Under the pieces are notes generated by a model. It saw nothing but the letters and a program-made list of their open reading frames with translations, was not told the origin of the DNA and made no database searches. A DNA stretch of 7,345 bases from an uncultured Desulfovibrionaceae bacterium. GTDB taxonomy: Bacteria > Desulfobacterota > Desulfovibrionia > Desulfovibrionales > Desulfovibrionaceae. The first letter of the stretch is position 1. Each line of letters starts with the position of its first letter. The stretch lies in contig CAMQUX010000064.1 in assembly GCA_947037905.1 (NCBI GenBank), forward strand, positions 1 to 7,345, written 5' to 3'. Positions 6,023 through 7,345 of the stretch are shown here, in pieces. The position numbers and the translations under genes are program-made.

Positions 6023-6661
6023 ATGAATAAATTTGATGAGTTCTTTGAGCGCCTTTGTTCTATTTCTAATATAAAGAATCAATCAGATTTAAGCCGTGCG
6101 CTTGATGTTGGGCGTGCAGCCATATCACTGGCAAAAAAGAAAGGCGTTGTCCCTTCGAGATGGATATTAACACTATCAAGTAATTTTGCTTTGAATCCCC
6201 TGTGGTTAGAAAATGGAATTGGCGAGTGCAGGTTTGAAGATAACGAAAGTGATTTTGTCTATATTCCAAAAGTTGCAGCACGTCTATCTGCTGGTGGCGG
6301 TTCTTTTCTTACAGAAAACAATATAGAATCGTACTATTCCTTTGAAAGAACTTGGATAGAGAAAAAAGGTGCGAGCAAAAATATGGTTCTTATGGGTATT
6401 GTTGGAAACAGCATGGAACCAGAGCTACATGAAGGTGATACAGTACTTGTCAATCAAAACATAACAAATATTCTTTCAGGAGCAATTTATGCTGTGGGGA
6501 TTGAAGATACTGTTTTAGTAAAAAGAGTAGAAAAACTACCTCAAAAAATCGTTCTACATAGTGACAATTCTGAATATACCCCTATTGTACTACAAGGTGA
6601 AGAGATAAATAGCATACGAATAATTGGAAAGATTATCTGGACAGCACGAGAATATTTTTAA
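6023..6661 (+). CDS. CI-like repressor: helix-turn-helix plus S24 self-cleaving domain
   Basis: The 212-residue protein has the two-part layout of phage CI/LexA-type repressors. Residues about 4-65 fit the phage CI repressor N-terminal helix-turn-helix (FFERLCSI, NQSDLSRALDVGRAAISLAKKKGV, WILTLS, LNPLWLENG). After a short linker comes the S24 peptidase fold. VGNSMEPEL places the catalytic Ser at 130, and VLVKRVEK places the Lys at 167. The AG pair at 90-91 (LSAGGGSF) lies where the self-cleavage Ala-Gly bond is found in this family. With all three present, RecA-stimulated self-cleavage on DNA damage is plausible. AAAGGA 5 nt before the ATG supports the start. The gene has its own promoter with dyads, and its stop codon begins a perfect inverted repeat. 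No phage structural genes are in view, so it may be a domesticated or edge-of-element regulator. Family certain; targets unknown. Confidence 0.92.
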   Translation: MNKFDEFFERLCSISNIKNQSDLSRALDVGRAAISLAKKKGVVPSRWILTLSSNFALNPLWLENGIGECRFEDNESDFVYIPKVAARLSAGGGSFLTENNIESYYSFERTWIEKKGASKNMVLMGIVGNSMEPELHEGDTVLVNQNITNILSGAIYAVGIEDTVLVKRVEKLPQKIVLHSDNSEYTPIVLQGEEINSIRIIGKIIWTAREYF

Positions 6662-6692
6662 ACATATGTCAATTTTTTATTGACATATGTTT
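6660..6692 (+). terminator. Perfect 14-bp inverted repeat: likely terminator, possible operator
   Basis: AAACATATGTCAAT (6660-6673) and ATTGACATATGTTT (6679-6692) are exact reverse complements around a TTTTT loop. The left arm starts inside the repressor's TAA stop. As RNA it is a strong hairpin, but it is followed only by C-rich/T-rich DNA (TTTC then TTTC), not a clean U-run. Each arm contains the palindrome ACATATGT. The right arm holds a perfect TTGACA, so the element may also control the promoter of the next gene. Confidence 0.6.
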
Positions 6693-6706
6693 CTTTCTTG
6701 TATAGA
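6680..6706 (+). promoter_or_regulatory. Possible promoter of the small zinc-ribbon gene
   Basis: A perfect TTGACA (6680-6685) lies in the right arm of the inverted repeat. TATAGA (6701-6706) is 15 nt downstream, a short but usable spacing. Transcription would start near 6713, leaving about 22 nt before the start codon at 6735, which includes its ribosome binding site. Confidence 0.4.
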
Positions 6707-6721
6707 TATGGATTTAAGGAA

Positions 6722-6727
6722 AAGGAG
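6722..6727 (+). promoter_or_regulatory. Strong ribosome binding site fixing the start at 6735
   Basis: AAGGAG lies 7 nt before ATG 6735. The frame is open further upstream to an ATG at 6687, but that codon lies inside the inverted repeat arm and has no such site, so the shorter protein is chosen. Confidence 0.75.
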
Positions 6728-6734
6728 AATTTCT

Positions 6735-6896
6735 ATGCAAAAAAGATTTTGTGCCTGCGGAGTAGCAGTCTGGGTAAGTTATTTAAGTAAGGCCAACTGG
6801 AAAGCGCTTTTTTTTGTGAAGGTTCAACAAAAAATAAAAACTGTCCATAAATGTCCTCATTGTAATCAATATATGAACATTGATAGTTTGCGCTAG
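6735..6896 (+). CDS. Small zinc-ribbon-like protein, function unknown
   Basis: This gene encodes 53 residues with four cysteines in two knuckles: C6-x-C8 (FCACG) and C40-P-H-C43. The intervening 31 residues are basic and hydrophobic (WKALFFVKVQQKIK). A short polar tail, NQYMNIDSLR, follows. The layout suggests one bound zinc and a nucleic-acid or protein contact role. The CPHC-plus-short-tail ending recalls small phage regulators such as Mu Com, but the first knuckle is CxC rather than CxxC, so I do not assign it. It follows the repressor gene at 73 nt with its own possible promoter and a strong ribosome binding site. It ends in TAG that is itself part of the first copy of the repeated motif filling the rest of the window. 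It appears to be a real gene: strong start signal, conserved-type cysteines, no frame damage. Confidence 0.7.
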   Translation: MQKRFCACGVAVWVSYLSKANWKALFFVKVQQKIKTVHKCPHCNQYMNIDSLR

Positions 6897-7240
6897 ATAA
6901 TAAATAGCAAGCATCAGAAAAAATTTATTTGAGATAGTGCCTGTTAGTTTGTGCTAGTTTAAGTAGGTTGTGCTAGTTTGTGCTGAAGAATAGATACTGT
7001 CCTTTAGATTTTTTTATCGAGGATATTTTATCTAAGACAATAAATCATATCCCTCTAACTAGCGTAACAATTAACAGTACTGCCACTATAGACTAAACTG
7101 AAAGTTTTTTAAGTAGTATAGAATCAGCTACTTTGACTAGAATATATTTCCCTCTAATGATTTGCTTATTTTATTCGAGATAATTTACGCTATTTTTGGT
7201 CAAAATAATTTGCGCTATTATTCAAAATAGTTTGTGCTGA
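6884..7240 (+). repeat. Family of 13-bp repeats, consensus TARTTTGYGCTAG (seven plus-strand copies)
   Basis: Copies start at 6884 (TAGTTTGCGCTAG, overlapping the preceding stop), 6945 (TAGTTTGTGCTAG), 6964 (TAGGTTGTGCTAG), 6974 (TAGTTTGTGCTGA), 7181 (TAATTTACGCTAT), 7206 (TAATTTGCGCTAT) and 7228 (TAGTTTGTGCTGA). The third and fourth share three bases. Start-to-start distances are 61, 19, 10, 207, 25 and 22. Minus-strand relatives (GTTACGCTAG) occur at 7059-7068 and 7318-7327. The even length and defined core suggest a protein-binding or recombination site rather than drifted satellite DNA. Confidence 0.75.
6974..7086 (+). repeat. Long direct repeat, copy 1 (113 bp)
   Basis: It begins with TAGTTTGTGCTGAAGAATA and ends with AACAGTACTGCCAC. 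Compared with copy 2 it has a 5-bp deletion in the A/T run after CCTTTAGA and about five substitutions in its first 62 bases. The last 51 bases (7036-7086, from GACAATAAATC) are identical to copy 2. It contains a plus-strand 13-bp motif at its left end and an inverted one (CTAGCGTAAC, 7059-7068) towards the right. No reading frame is present. Confidence 0.9.
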
Positions 7241-7345
7241 AGAATAAATACTGCCCTTTAGAAAATATATTTTTATCGAGAGTATTTTATCTGAGACAAT
7301 AAATCATATCCCTCTAACTAGCGTAACAATTAACAGTACTGCCAC
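7228..7345 (+). repeat. Long direct repeat, copy 2 (118 bp seen, continues to window edge)
   Basis: It matches copy 1 over its whole visible length, including the identical final 51 bases 7295-7345, so the repeat may extend past the window. Offset from copy 1 is 254 bp at the left and 259 bp at the right. Between the copies (7087-7227) lie fragments that look like decayed pieces of the same unit, such as ATATTTCCCTCTAAT (7143-7157), comparable to ATATCCCTCTAA in the unit. Confidence 0.9.

Noticed and set aside
6687..6734. 16-residue N-terminal extension of the zinc-ribbon protein from ATG 6687
   Set aside because: That ATG is inside the inverted-repeat arm and upstream of the predicted transcription start, with no ribosome binding site. 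AAGGAG 7 nt before 6735 marks the real start.
7111..7133. AAGTAG...CTACTT hairpin between the long repeats as a terminator
   Set aside because: The stem is 6 bp with an 11-nt loop and only three Ts follow. The T-run lies on the wrong side for the plus strand.
6884..7345. CRISPR array
   Set aside because: The short copies are only 13 bp with irregular distances (10 to 207), there are no uniform spacers, and the longer unit of about 115 bp occurs twice with related sequence between copies. No cas gene is present.

Overview
The window is AT-rich bacterial chromosome. It most resembles a low-GC member of the Desulfovibrionaceae, and Lawsonia is my leading guess. This rests on protein character, not on any search: MiaA carries the GIGC variant I associate with desulfovibrios, the repressor is of a CI/S24 type common in that family, and a LPP20-like and FlgT-like secreted pair sits together. 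Treat the genus as inference.

Left part (1-4633). The tail of a plus-strand gene ends at 68 and is followed by a strong hairpin terminator (91-130). Five genes then lie head to tail on the minus strand, read from right to left: rsmD, coaD, miaA, a LPP20-like exported protein and a FlgT-like exported protein. rsmD and coaD overlap by 16 nt and are clearly co-translated. The two exported proteins are 19 nt apart and form a second tight pair. The 115-125 nt gaps before miaA and before the exported pair hold possible promoters but no strong terminators, so some read-through along all five genes is plausible.

Middle (4634-5640). A 215-nt divergent intergenic region carries a good sigma70-type promoter (TTGAAA-17-TATAAT) for a LOG-family nucleotide phosphoribohydrolase on the plus strand. 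That gene ends in an intrinsic terminator at 5601-5640.

Right part (5641-7345). This is the accessory-looking portion. A nearly 400-nt non-coding stretch with another terminator-like hairpin leads into a CI-like S24 repressor gene with its own promoter and dyad symmetries over that promoter. A perfect 14-bp inverted repeat starts in the repressor stop codon. Its right arm supplies a perfect TTGACA for a small zinc-ribbon gene of 53 codons. From the stop codon of that gene to the window end there is no gene. Instead there is a repeat field: two copies of a 113-118 bp direct repeat, the second cut by the window edge, plus seven plus-strand copies of a 13-bp motif (consensus TARTTTGYGCTAG) and inverted copies inside the long repeats.

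The left genes are housekeeping: 16S rRNA methylation, CoA synthesis, tRNA A37 prenylation, and probably envelope or flagellar function. The right end looks like a small regulator plus repeat locus. It may be a remnant or edge of a mobile element, but no integrase, transposase or phage structural gene is visible.
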